Position numbers and translations under genes: made by a program. Of a stretch of 64,000 nt of DNA, positions 40,794 to 49,696 are shown one piece after another. Source of the DNA: UBA5232 sp964557565 (lineage in GTDB: Bacteria > Patescibacteriota > Dojkabacteria > SC72); NCBI GenBank assembly GCA_964557565.1, contig CAZLAH010000001.1, positions 1-64,000 on the forward strand. Direction: 5' to 3'. Every line of letters begins with the position of its first letter. The first letter of the stretch is position 1. The notes beneath the pieces are model-generated. The model worked only from the letters and a program-made list of their open reading frames with translations, was not told the origin of the DNA and ran no database searches.

Positions 40794-42608
40794 ATGATTC
40801 TACAAAAATTCAAACAAAAATTCTCTACATTAACAAAAGTTCTTAAGTTCGTATACGGAAACTACACTGCAGTTGCAGTAATTAGAGATATCCTTTTTCT
40901 TGTATCTACATCTGCAGAAATATATGGAATTACTGTTTTAGGAAAATTCATAGATGCCGCAACAAAGATCTTTCTAGAATGGAAGACCTTTGATCTTACA
41001 CAATTCTTTGCCTCCGAAGCGTTTTTGTATTTAGCCCTAATCCTGGCTCTGTATGTCGTTGTTTTAGTTTGCAACAAAGCAAGAGAATATCTTTACAATG
41101 TCATCTCCGAGAAAGTGTGGGAAGATACTCAATACCTCATAATGGGAAAAGTGTCTACTTCGAATCTACACGATATTGAGAAAGATGAATTTCAGGACAA
41201 GGTCACATATGCTCCCGCATTTTCAATTGTGAGAATAATATCATCATATGACAACTTCTCCATAATTCTTAGTAGCAGTATTAGACTTCTAAGTGCTGTA
41301 ATAATAATCTTTAACACAATGGGTCTTTCTGTTCTTTTCTTACTGTTAATTGTATTACCTGAGATTCTTGCTGTACATTTGAGAAGAAGAAAGATAAGGA
41401 GTTACTTAGATAACGAGGTCGGAAGGATACGTTTTCTAAACTATGTTCAAAACATAGCCTTAACAATATCCAACTTCCTTGAATTAAGAGTAAACAATGT
41501 ATATTCATACCTAAAAAGAAAATACATTGTTGAGTATGACAAATATGTGGACGGATATCTTGATACCCAATTTCGTTTTTACCGAGATAATATATCTACT
41601 TTAGTGATTGGTCAGATATTAAAATTTTCATATATCATATATGTTCTGTCAGTTACATTGGTTAAAGGATTTTCTTTTGGTAGTTTTAAAGCTCTGTATG
41701 ACTATGTCGATGTTACATACATGAGTGTTTTTGATATCCTTAATTCTCTCTCCTTGATATCTAATGATTTGGGATATATTGAAAAATTTTTTGACCTGAT
41801 GGAATACCAAGGCTTCGGTGACCAAGAACATGGGGATGTTAAATTGGCCAACCATACACCTAAATTAGAATTTAAAAATCTCTCTTTTGCATATCCAGAT
41901 GATCCAAATACAAAGATATTAAAGAATTTAGATGTAGAAGTTAATCCTGGAGAAAAAGTAGCTTTCTTTGGTGGTGACGGCTCTGGGAAAAGTACTACTG
42001 TAAAAATATTGACAGGTTTGTATCCTTTAAAGAATGGAGGATATCTTTTGGATGGTCATCAAACAAAAGATTTGGATAGAGGAGAATTGAAAAGAAAGCT
42101 TGCAGTTACATTCCAGGACTTTGTAAACTACCATTTCAGTTTGAAAGAAAATGTTGTCATATCTGGTCAAAGACAAAATGTTGATACTCAATTGTATGAG
42201 AGTGTCATCAAGATAGCGGATGTAGATAGATTTAAGAAAGTAATTCATGTCGATGACAGTAGTATTCTTGGTAAAACATTCTCATCTGGTAAGGATCTTT
42301 CTCCAGGATACTGGCAAAGATTAGCTATCGCGAGAATGCTTTACAGAAACAAAAGGATATTCATAATGGATGAACCATTTACTTTCATAGATGATGTCTC
42401 TGAAGAGAGGATATTGGAGGATATTTTCAATTTCTTAGGTCAAGAAAAGTCTTTGATATATATAACTAGGAGTACAAAATTTTTAGAGAAGTTTGATAGG
42501 ATCTACTACTTTGAAAATGGAAAAATCATAGAGTCAGGAACATGGAAAGAGTTGATGAAATTAAAGGGCCGGTTGTACGAAGAGAGGAAATTACAAAAAG
42601 ACTCTTAA
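40794..42608 (+). CDS. ABC exporter half-transporter, degenerate nucleotide-binding motifs
   Basis: 604 residues. An N-terminal ABC transmembrane domain with about six helices (to about 320) is fused to an ATPase domain. Walker A FFGGDGSGKSTTVKILTGL and Walker B RIFIMDEPFTFID with its catalytic Glu are intact. The signature motif, usually LSGGQ, reads LSPGYWQRLAIARM. The H-loop, usually ITHR, reads ITRSTKF, so the switch His is missing. It may hydrolyse ATP weakly or work with a partner half-transporter not seen here. The substrate is unknown. folD follows on the same strand after 32 bp. Confidence 0.9.
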   Translation: MILQKFKQKFSTLTKVLKFVYGNYTAVAVIRDILFLVSTSAEIYGITVLGKFIDAATKIFLEWKTFDLTQFFASEAFLYLALILALYVVVLVCNKAREYLYNVISEKVWEDTQYLIMGKVSTSNLHDIEKDEFQDKVTYAPAFSIVRIISSYDNFSIILSSSIRLLSAVIIIFNTMGLSVLFLLLIVLPEILAVHLRRRKIRSYLDNEVGRIRFLNYVQNIALTISNFLELRVNNVYSYLKRKYIVEYDKYVDGYLDTQFRFYRDNISTLVIGQILKFSYIIYVLSVTLVKGFSFGSFKALYDYVDVTYMSVFDILNSLSLISNDLGYIEKFFDLMEYQGFGDQEHGDVKLANHTPKLEFKNLSFAYPDDPNTKILKNLDVEVNPGEKVAFFGGDGSGKSTTVKILTGLYPLKNGGYLLDGHQTKDLDRGELKRKLAVTFQDFVNYHFSLKENVVISGQRQNVDTQLYESVIKIADVDRFKKVIHVDDSSILGKTFSSGKDLSPGYWQRLAIARMLYRNKRIFIMDEPFTFIDDVSEERILEDIFNFLGQEKSLIYITRSTKFLEKFDRIYYFENGKIIESGTWKELMKLKGRLYEERKLQKDS

Positions 42609-42640
42609 AAAAACAAAATATCCTGTAAAATATATACCTA

Positions 42641-43495
42641 ATGGAGATATTAAATGGAAAAAACATATCTCAGAGGATACTAGATAGTATTTCTGAGGAA
42701 GTAAGCAATATTAAACAGAGAGGTGAAAAAATTCCTAGGTTGGATATGATCTTGGTTGGAAATGATTATGGGAGTATCAAGTATGTAGGAATGAAAGAAA
42801 AGACAGCAAAAGAGGTTGGAATTGATGGTAATGTTCATCATCTAGATGCAGAAGTAAATACTTTGGATATTGTTAATTTAGTAGAATCTCTTAATAACTC
42901 AGAGGAAGTAGATGGATACATGATCCAATTACCCTTACCTGAGCATATCAATACTAATCTTGTACTAGAAGCAATGTCACCTTTGAAAGATGTAGATGGA
43001 TTAACACCCACTAATTTAGGAAAGCTATTTCAAAAAGACAGATCATCAATCCCTCCTGCAACACCTTTAGGTATAATGAAATTATTGGAGGAATATAATA
43101 TAAAGATATTTGGTAAACATGTAGTAATACTTGGTACAAGTAATATCGTAGGAACACCTTTAGCCGCAATGATGTTGGAAAAGAATGCAACTGTTACTCT
43201 TTGTAATTCCCATACCGTAGATATTGAGCATATTACAAGAGATGCTGATATCTTAATCTCTGCAACTGGAAAACCCTTACTCATAAAATCACACTTCCTT
43301 AAGAAAGACAGTGTAGTAATTGATGTTGGTTCTAACAAACATCCTGAAACCGGTAAACTAGTTGGTGATGTAGATTGGAATGATGTTCAGGGAATACCTT
43401 CTTACATTACTCCAGTACCAGGCGGTGTTGGTCCAATGACAATAGCTTGTCTCATGCTTAATTTGATGAATTGCTACAAGAATGCAAAAAAATAA
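42641..43495 (+). CDS. folD: Bifunctional methylene-THF dehydrogenase/methenyl-THF cyclohydrolase FolD
   Basis: Interconverts methylene-, methenyl- and formyl-tetrahydrofolate with NADP. 284 residues. Conserved features: SIKYVGMKEKTAKEVGI with the catalytic Lys region, GYMIQLPLPEHIN, DVDGLTPTNLGKL, the NAD(P)-binding GTSNIVGTPLAAMMLEKNAT, and the end TPVPGGVGPMTIACLM. It overlaps glyA by 14 bases. TAAAAT (42626-42631) ends 9 nt before its ATG. It is the first gene of a one-carbon/dTMP unit. Confidence 0.98.
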   Translation: MEILNGKNISQRILDSISEEVSNIKQRGEKIPRLDMILVGNDYGSIKYVGMKEKTAKEVGIDGNVHHLDAEVNTLDIVNLVESLNNSEEVDGYMIQLPLPEHINTNLVLEAMSPLKDVDGLTPTNLGKLFQKDRSSIPPATPLGIMKLLEEYNIKIFGKHVVILGTSNIVGTPLAAMMLEKNATVTLCNSHTVDIEHITRDADILISATGKPLLIKSHFLKKDSVVIDVGSNKHPETGKLVGDVDWNDVQGIPSYITPVPGGVGPMTIACLMLNLMNCYKNAKK

Positions 43496-44711
43496 AAAGA
43501 TAGAATCCTTAATCAACGAAGAATCCAAGAGGCAGATAGAAGGTATAGAATTAATTGCATCTGAAAACTATGTGAGTGAAGATGTTTTAGAAGCAATGGG
43601 TTCCATCCTTACTAATAAATACTCTGAAGGATACCCATTTAAAAGATACTATGGAGGTAATGAATATATAGATAAGATAGAGCAAGAGGCAATAGATAGA
43701 GCAAAAGAGCTTTTTGGTGCAGATCATGTAAATGTTCAACCATATTCTGGATCTCCAGCAAATTTAGCAGTACATTTAGCATTAGTAGAACCAGGAGACA
43801 AGACATTGGGTATGGCACTAGATGCGGGTGGACATCTTACACACGGTTTCAAGGTATCCATATCTGGAAAGTACTTTGATTCTGCAAGCTATGGTGTGAA
43901 TGGTGATGGGTATATTGACTATGAAGAGGTTCTAAAGATTGCAAAATCACATAAGCCCAAACTCATATGGGCTGGCTTCTCTGCATATTCTAGAACCATT
44001 GATTGGAATGAGTTTAGAAAAATTGCTGATGAAGTTGGAGCTTACCTTGTAGCGGATATATCCCATGTTGCAGGATTAGTAGTAGCAGGATTGTATCCAT
44101 CTCCAGTAGGTATTGCAGATGTAGTCACAACAACCACCCACAAGACGCTCAGAGGCCCTAGGGGAGCCATAATCATGTGTAATGAGGAATTAGGGGAAAA
44201 GATAGACAAAGCAGTATTCCCAGGATTACAGGGAGGTCCACATAATCATACAACCGCAGGTATTGCTGTTGCTTTACAAGAAGCGTCTACAAAGGAATTC
44301 AAAGAATATGCTATGCAGATAATTGCTAATGCAAAGAAACTTTCAGATGAACTTACCTCAAGAGGATATGTAATCATATCTGGAGGTACGGATAATCATC
44401 TTTTCCTTTTAGATACAGTTAAGTCTTGTAACATGACGGGAGCAGAACTCTCCAACCTTTTGGAAAAAGTTAATATAACGGTAAACAAGAACGCTATCCC
44501 TAATGACAAGAGAAAACCATGGGATCCCTCAGGTATTAGAATTGGTACACCGGCTGTTACAACAAGAGGTTTGAAAGAAAAGGACATGGAAAAGATAGCA
44601 GAATATATAGATAGAGCTGTGAAGAACAAAGATAATGAGAAAGAGTTAGGAAAATTGAAAGAAGAAGTAAAGATATATATGTCCGACTTTCAAATACCAG
44701 GTATAAAATAA
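43482..44711 (+). CDS. glyA: Serine hydroxymethyltransferase GlyA
   Basis: PLP enzyme converting serine and THF to glycine and methylene-THF. 409 residues, the usual bacterial length. The PLP-binding lysine is K221 in TTTTHKTLRGPRGAII. Other conserved segments: IELIASENYVSEDVLEAMGS, NKYSEGYPFKRYYGGNEYID, NVQPYSGSPANLAVHLALVE, FPGLQGGPHNHTTAGIAVAL and RIGTPAVTTRG. It supplies methylene-THF to the ThyX downstream. Confidence 0.99.
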   Translation: MQKNKKIESLINEESKRQIEGIELIASENYVSEDVLEAMGSILTNKYSEGYPFKRYYGGNEYIDKIEQEAIDRAKELFGADHVNVQPYSGSPANLAVHLALVEPGDKTLGMALDAGGHLTHGFKVSISGKYFDSASYGVNGDGYIDYEEVLKIAKSHKPKLIWAGFSAYSRTIDWNEFRKIADEVGAYLVADISHVAGLVVAGLYPSPVGIADVVTTTTHKTLRGPRGAIIMCNEELGEKIDKAVFPGLQGGPHNHTTAGIAVALQEASTKEFKEYAMQIIANAKKLSDELTSRGYVIISGGTDNHLFLLDTVKSCNMTGAELSNLLEKVNITVNKNAIPNDKRKPWDPSGIRIGTPAVTTRGLKEKDMEKIAEYIDRAVKNKDNEKELGKLKEEVKIYMSDFQIPGIK

Positions 44712-44722
44712 ATATAGAATAT

Positions 44723-46318
44723 ATGAAATTAAGCTTCAGAAAAGATTTAAACATAGCCTCTCTAACATCGGAATCTAATTGGAACAAATTCAAAGTTCAT
44801 ACTCTTCTACAAAACTGTGAGACGAAACAACCATCCATAAATGCATATCTTGGAGCAAGATACAGTAGATCCTCAGATTCCATACTTGATATTGCAAATG
44901 AGATAATAAAAAGTGGTACAGATGCTTCTGAAAGATTAGAAAAGATATTCTCAGGATATGGACATAAATCAGTTGGAGATATGGCAGATATTTTTGTATG
45001 TATAGAAAACATCCCAATATATACAGCAATGAAGATCTTTTACATGACATCTGTAGTATCTGGACAGGAAAGATCCACTAGGTACCAGAATTTTGAGAAT
45101 CCAGAATTCGTAAAAATTCCAAGAGAGGTATGTGAAGATCATAATGTAAGGAAAGAATATGAAAGAATAATCATGAAGCAAATGAAAGATTACAGAGAAC
45201 TGCTTAAGGAAACAAAGGATGCTCTTTCAGAGGCTTTTCAAATAAATGAAGAAAGCCAAGATGAAGTATCTGCGTTGAGATCAAGAAGCTTTGATGTAGC
45301 TAGATACCTACTTCCATATGGATTGAACACAAGCTCTGCATATCTAATGTCGGCAAGAAATTGGTCTGAAATAATTAGCTATCTCTGTTCTAGTGATACA
45401 GTAGTTGAAAATGAGTTGCATACATTGCTAATAAACCTTCTTGGAGACTCTAAATTAGAAGTAAAGGGATATACAAGAGAAGCGGATGGTCTTCTTCGAC
45501 ATACTGATGCAAATTGTTGTAGAAAGGTTTCCACTAGAAGCGTCTTAGAATATATGAAGAAAGGATTAAGCATGGAGCAGTTAACAGAGTTACCTGAAAA
45601 TGAATGGGAATCTGTAAATGTAACATACTCTCCTGATTGTACTGAAACTCTTATCTCTCACTACGAATTACTTCTTAATCCTCTTGGATCCAAAGAGGAA
45701 TTTGAATTTACCGAAGAGGATCAGGAAAATATTGGTAATATTCTTTTTGAAAAGCATGATCATCACAATTTACTTGGTAATATAGGGCAATCAGGAGCAA
45801 TAAAGGTTTCTGGTTTTGCATCTTTGGGAACACTGAAGGATTTAAATAGACATAGAAGTTTGGAAAGGTTCATACCTCTTTTTCATGATGAAATAGATAT
45901 GGATCAAGAACTAAATAGAAGAAATGATAGTTGCTTTTTTCTTTGTGACTATCTTGATATACCAAGTCTTTCTAAATTGAGGGGAAAATATTCAGAGAAA
46001 TTAGAAGAGACATATAAAATGATAAAAGAGTGGAGAGAGAAGCATAGGGATATTCTCTCAAAAGAAGTATGTGATGAATTTACAAAATATCTTCTACCTC
46101 ACGCTCATAGTACAAAGTATGTATTCTATGGTTCTTTTGATGATTATCAATATATTGTTAATCTCCGAACTAGAAATGGAGGTCATATCGCATACAGGAA
46201 ATTGACGTATGAATGGTTAAGGAAATTAGCAAACAAAGACTTTGTGTGGAGGCCGTTATTAAAGAAAATAGTGGAGCCTAAGATAGATGATAAGCATCAA
46301 TTTATTGATAGAAGTTAA
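44723..46318 (+). CDS. thyX: Long, two-domain flavin-dependent thymidylate synthase (ThyX-like)
   Basis: 531 residues, more than twice a normal ThyX (about 220-250), and it looks like two tandem ThyX folds. The first half carries GYGHKSVGDMADI and SGQERSTRYQNF, which keeps the ExSxRY end of the ThyX motif RHRxxSxNExSxRY but has MTS where RHR should be. The second half carries LKDLNRHRSLERFIPLF, keeping RHR, and later LLPHAHSTKYVFYGSFDDYQ, echoing LLPYGLNTSSAYLMSARNWS of the first half. It would methylate dUMP using methylene-THF, FADH2 and NADPH. It lies between glyA (12-bp gap) and dcd (17-bp gap), which supports the call. Confidence 0.88.
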   Translation: MKLSFRKDLNIASLTSESNWNKFKVHTLLQNCETKQPSINAYLGARYSRSSDSILDIANEIIKSGTDASERLEKIFSGYGHKSVGDMADIFVCIENIPIYTAMKIFYMTSVVSGQERSTRYQNFENPEFVKIPREVCEDHNVRKEYERIIMKQMKDYRELLKETKDALSEAFQINEESQDEVSALRSRSFDVARYLLPYGLNTSSAYLMSARNWSEIISYLCSSDTVVENELHTLLINLLGDSKLEVKGYTREADGLLRHTDANCCRKVSTRSVLEYMKKGLSMEQLTELPENEWESVNVTYSPDCTETLISHYELLLNPLGSKEEFEFTEEDQENIGNILFEKHDHHNLLGNIGQSGAIKVSGFASLGTLKDLNRHRSLERFIPLFHDEIDMDQELNRRNDSCFFLCDYLDIPSLSKLRGKYSEKLEETYKMIKEWREKHRDILSKEVCDEFTKYLLPHAHSTKYVFYGSFDDYQYIVNLRTRNGGHIAYRKLTYEWLRKLANKDFVWRPLLKKIVEPKIDDKHQFIDRS

Positions 46319-46335
46319 ATTATTATTCAAACAAA

Positions 46336-46902
46336 ATGATACTTTCAGATAAAAGTATAAAAGAGAAGATTAAGAAAGGTAGTATAACTATAAAGCCTTT
46401 TAAGGAAGAATTCCTTCAGCCTGCTTCGTATGATTTACATTTAGATAAGTATTTTCTTGTATTCAATAAAGAAGAGATAGGTATATTAGATGTTAAAGAG
46501 AAGCCTAAGAAATTAATGAGAGAGATAGTAGCAAATGAAAAGGATGGATTCATAATTCATCCAGGAGAATTTGTATTAGCAAATATAGTTGAAGTAACAG
46601 GTGTAGATAATATGCATGTTGGTAGGTTAGAGGGTAAAAGCTCTTTAGGAAGAATAGGGCTAATCATTCATGCTACAGCAGGTTTCCTAGATCCAGGTAA
46701 CAAGCTTCGATTAACATTAGAACTAGCTAATGTCTCTCCAATACCAATAAAGATATATCCTGGTATGAAGATTGCACAAATAGCTTTCGAAGAGCTTACT
46801 ACAGAGTGTGAAAGGCCATATGGGTCATCAGAGCTAAATAGCAAGTATGTAGGTGACACAAAGGTCAAAGAAAGCCAAATGTGGAAGAATTTTTCTAAAT
46901 AA
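46336..46902 (+). CDS. dcd: dCTP deaminase
   Basis: 188 residues. Deaminates dCTP to dUTP, the route to dUMP. Conserved: QPASYDLHLDKYFLVF near the start, IHPGEFVLANIVEVTGV, and the active-site block GRLEGKSSLGRIGLIIHATA with GFLDPGNKLRLTLELANVSP. The C-terminal YGSSELNSKYVGD could close the active site. I cannot distinguish the mono-functional from the bifunctional dCTP deaminase/dUTPase form. No separate dut is in the window. It ends the folD-glyA-thyX-dcd unit. Confidence 0.96.
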   Translation: MILSDKSIKEKIKKGSITIKPFKEEFLQPASYDLHLDKYFLVFNKEEIGILDVKEKPKKLMREIVANEKDGFIIHPGEFVLANIVEVTGVDNMHVGRLEGKSSLGRIGLIIHATAGFLDPGNKLRLTLELANVSPIPIKIYPGMKIAQIAFEELTTECERPYGSSELNSKYVGDTKVKESQMWKNFSK

Positions 46903-46910
46903 AAACTCTC

Positions 46911-48134
46911 CTACATTTGAGGAGGTACAGGAGGAAGTTCTTCTTCTGGTTGCTGTACTGGTGGTGTTACAGGAGTATTCTCTACGACCGGTTGTGTGAC
47001 AGAAGTCTCTTCAGCCATCTGACCTGCAGGAATCTGTTGTATCTCGTTATTTACTAATTGTTGTAGATCTATTGCTTTCTCTTCGACATTTATAGTCTCA
47101 GGAGCACTAGTTACAGGAACTTCTGGAGCTATGTTCTCATTCATTACAGGTATAGCCTCTGGTAGGTTGTTGTTTGTCATTGGAGTTGAAAGAGGTGTTT
47201 CCATAGGACTTTCCATAACTGGAGGATTTGCAACAGGAGCAGCTTCTACAACAGGAGGTACAGTAGGAATATCCATCTTTACCTCAGGTTCGCTCTCTTT
47301 AGCTATTAAATCCTTAAGATCATTTTGTTCCATACTCTGTTCTACAGGTGCTTGCATAGGAGGAGTTTCTACAGGAGTAGCAGTTACATTGTTTGAATTA
47401 ACCATATCTTTTAAAGTAGGTTCTTTGGTAACTGTTTGTGTTTCAGTATTGCTCTCAACAGTTGGCTCTGTTTGAGGAGTTGTTTCTACAACATTGTCAT
47501 CTTTCTTTCTAGTAAGAAGAACGCCAACAATACTTATTAGCAGAATTACAGAACCTCCAAGAAGTATGTATGGCAAATACTCCATTATATCAATACCAAA
47601 AAATGTTGAACTACTAGATGATGTATCGTTTGTATTTGTAGAAACCAAAGCAACATCTTCTGTTGTACTCTCTGTTTCTGTCTCTGTAGTTGTAGTTTCC
47701 TCTGTTGTGGTTACAACCTCTCCAACATTAACTACAGTTCCTAATGTTGCATCACCCAAATCAACTGTATCTTCTACAACTGTTATACTGTAATCTTCAC
47801 TCTCTGTAGTAAATATAATGTTAGCGACGATACCCTCTACTACAGTAGCCTCATCGAAAGTACATAGAAAATCAATTGAAGCAGCATCAATAGTAGGGGT
47901 AAATTCGCTACATACGACAGTACCACTATTTACTTCTGAAAATGTTATATCTTCTGATCCTTCTATTGTAAGTTGAATACCTTCTAAGGCATCAGTTCCT
48001 GAGTCTATTGTTAATGAGGCACTTTTGATAGTAGTTGTAGACTTATCCGCTAAGGTAATATCAACAGCTGCGAGAACTCTCAAAGGTAGTAAAAAGAATG
48101 AAAGCAAAAGGACAGAGAGAAATACTTTTTTCAT
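46911..48134 (-). CDS. Surface protein with cohesin-like domain, TM helix and Pro/Glu/Thr-rich cytoplasmic tail
   Basis: 407 residues. A clear signal peptide (residues 1-22, ending VLAA) is followed by a beta-rich domain (about 23-140; SASLTIDSGTDALEGIQLTI) that resembles cohesin/Ca-dependent adhesion sandwiches, then a Thr/Glu-rich linker (TTTEETTTTETETE), a membrane helix (about 187-211, YLPYILLGGSVILLISIVGV, followed by TRKK) and a 195-residue Pro/Val/Glu/Met-rich low-complexity tail (PPVVEAAPVANPPVMESPME). By the positive-inside rule the tail is cytoplasmic, which is unusual for low-complexity wall-type regions. Divergent from the Lon-like gene, with its own TTGACA promoter. Function unknown. 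Confidence 0.8.
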   Translation of the reverse strand: MKKVFLSVLLLSFFLLPLRVLAAVDITLADKSTTTIKSASLTIDSGTDALEGIQLTIEGSEDITFSEVNSGTVVCSEFTPTIDAASIDFLCTFDEATVVEGIVANIIFTTESEDYSITVVEDTVDLGDATLGTVVNVGEVVTTTEETTTTETETESTTEDVALVSTNTNDTSSSSSTFFGIDIMEYLPYILLGGSVILLISIVGVLLTRKKDDNVVETTPQTEPTVESNTETQTVTKEPTLKDMVNSNNVTATPVETPPMQAPVEQSMEQNDLKDLIAKESEPEVKMDIPTVPPVVEAAPVANPPVMESPMETPLSTPMTNNNLPEAIPVMNENIAPEVPVTSAPETINVEEKAIDLQQLVNNEIQQIPAGQMAEETSVTQPVVENTPVTPPVQQPEEELPPVPPQM

Positions 48135-48254
48135 AGTTTGGACAGTTTATATTATTCACATTTAGATTATCATTTGTAATACATCATGTCAAAACAAATA
48201 TTTGACTTAAAGTAGTAAGAAATATACACTTGTATATACATTTAAAACTGCCTT
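48135..48254. promoter_or_regulatory. Divergent promoter region, cohesin-like gene and Lon-like gene
   Basis: Minus strand: TTGACA (48192 down to 48187), 17-bp spacer, TAATCT (48169 down to 48164), giving a leader of about 22 nt. Plus strand: TTGACT (48202-48207), 17-bp spacer, TACACT (48225-48230), leader about 19 nt. The two -35 boxes are back to back, 9 bp apart. Confidence 0.6.
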
Positions 48255-49448
48255 ATGGACTATCAAAATACATACAACAATAGTAGTCAATTCCCTTCAA
48301 CAAGCTCTCAAGTAGAAGAGAACTTGAACGAGGTTTTGGCTTTGGAAAACAAACTAGCTACCTCTAATGCACCGGTTGGATTAAAAGAAGAAGCTATGAG
48401 AAGTGTTCAAAGATTAAAGAGAATGTTTAGAATGGGAGGCTACAGTAGCGAATTTGAGAATGTGAATAAGTATATAGATTGGATTACTAGAATACCTTGG
48501 GGGATTCTCTCCCAAGATAGTTTTGATATTCAAAATGCTAAAAAACTAATGGATAGTACTCATTATGGTATGGATACGATTAAGGATTTGATTCTTGATT
48601 ATCTTGCTACTATGCAACTTCAAAGCAGAGGTGTTGTCTCAACTATGCCTACTCAAGTAAGAATGAATGAAATGGATCAAACATCAGCTACTATGGTTAA
48701 ATTAAAGGGTTCTTCTGCCAATGCACCTGTATTTCTTTTTGTAGGTCTACAAGGTGTAGGTAAAACCTCTATTGCCAAATCAATAGCTTCTTCTATGGGA
48801 AGAAAATTCATAAGAGTATCACTTGGTGCAATTGGTGACGTTCGTACTTTAAGGGGAACACCTAGATACTCAATCGATGGAGAGCCAGGACAGATAATAA
48901 AGGCATTGATTAGATGTGAGAGTATGAATCCAGTTATATTGCTTGATGAAATAGAGAAATCTAGTGGTAATGCAGGTCTTCTTAACGATGTTATGGCAAC
49001 TCTCTTGGAGATATTAGATCCAGAACAGAATGCAACATTTGTCGATCATTATATCGATTATCCAGTAGATCTTTCTAATGTATTCTTCATATGTACTGCA
49101 AATAATCTTGGAGGCCTCTCTGCAGCTTTACTCGATCGTGTTGAGGTAATTAGATTTACTAGCTATTCTGATGAAGAAAAAGAAGTAATTGCTAAACAAT
49201 ATATTCTTCCAAAGGTATTAGAAAATCTTCATCTTACATCTGATCATATAAAGATAGAGGAAGAGGTATGGCCATTAATTATTCGTCCAGTAGGTTTTGA
49301 TGCTGGTATTCGTCAACTTGAAAGAAATATTACTACCTTAGTAAGAAGTGCTGCTAGAATGATTATTGAAGGCCAGCAATTCCCAATAGTAGTCAATGCT
49401 ACGAATCTAAGTCAATTTGTTCTAGCTGACCAAGGACCATTAAGCTAA
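48255..49448 (+). CDS. Protease-less Lon-like AAA+ ATPase
   Basis: 397 residues. The middle of Lon is recognisable: the helical segment (EAMRSVQRLKRM and YIDWITRIPWGI), then the AAA+ core with Walker A FVGLQGVGKTSIAKSIASSM, GRKFIRVSLGAIGDVRTLRG, Walker B NPVILLDEIEKSSG, EILDPEQNATFVDHYIDYPV, sensor 1 FFICTANNL and the sensor-2 helix GFDAGIRQLERNITTLVRSA. The Lon N-terminal substrate domain and the C-terminal Ser-Lys protease domain are absent: it stops where the protease would begin. The N-terminus is a 20-residue Asn/Ser-rich stretch. It likely remodels or unfolds a partner. It converges on, and overlaps by 4 bases, the secretion-type operon at 49445-53569. Confidence 0.88.
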   Translation: MDYQNTYNNSSQFPSTSSQVEENLNEVLALENKLATSNAPVGLKEEAMRSVQRLKRMFRMGGYSSEFENVNKYIDWITRIPWGILSQDSFDIQNAKKLMDSTHYGMDTIKDLILDYLATMQLQSRGVVSTMPTQVRMNEMDQTSATMVKLKGSSANAPVFLFVGLQGVGKTSIAKSIASSMGRKFIRVSLGAIGDVRTLRGTPRYSIDGEPGQIIKALIRCESMNPVILLDEIEKSSGNAGLLNDVMATLLEILDPEQNATFVDHYIDYPVDLSNVFFICTANNLGGLSAALLDRVEVIRFTSYSDEEKEVIAKQYILPKVLENLHLTSDHIKIEEEVWPLIIRPVGFDAGIRQLERNITTLVRSAARMIIEGQQFPIVVNATNLSQFVLADQGPLS

Positions 49449-49696
49449 TACCCTTTAAAAGGATTTACTAATTTCAATGAAGATACTGCTCTCTGTAGTT
49501 GTGGATTCTTAATGTTCTTAGCAATATTTGCTTTGTACTGACTTTTCTCTTCTGCCTTTTTTAGAAGATCTAAGTCTGTTTGAGAAGTTTGTTCTGGAAT
49601 AGAGGAGGTATCTACTTGTTTTGTAACAAGGTAGTTACTCTCATCCAAAAAATTTACATTCACATTACTATTGTTTGATTGATCCATTTTCTTCAT
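49445..49696 (-). CDS. Small hydrophilic protein, last gene of the VirB4-like operon
   Basis: 83 residues, no recognised domain, no membrane helix. Asn-rich start, a helical Lys/Glu stretch (LDLLKKAEEKSQYKANIAKN) and the end SSLKLVNPFKGY. It overlaps the 3' end of the VirB4-like gene by 29 bases, so it is translationally coupled to it. Probably a small partner of that ATPase. Confidence 0.6.
   Translation of the reverse strand: MKKMDQSNNSNVNVNFLDESNYLVTKQVDTSSIPEQTSQTDLDLLKKAEEKSQYKANIAKNIKNPQLQRAVSSLKLVNPFKGY

Noticed and set aside
46903..46925. Convergent hairpin CTCCT / AGGAG between dcd and the surface protein as a terminator
   Set aside because: Only 5 bp, no T-run, and it lies in the coding end of the minus-strand gene.
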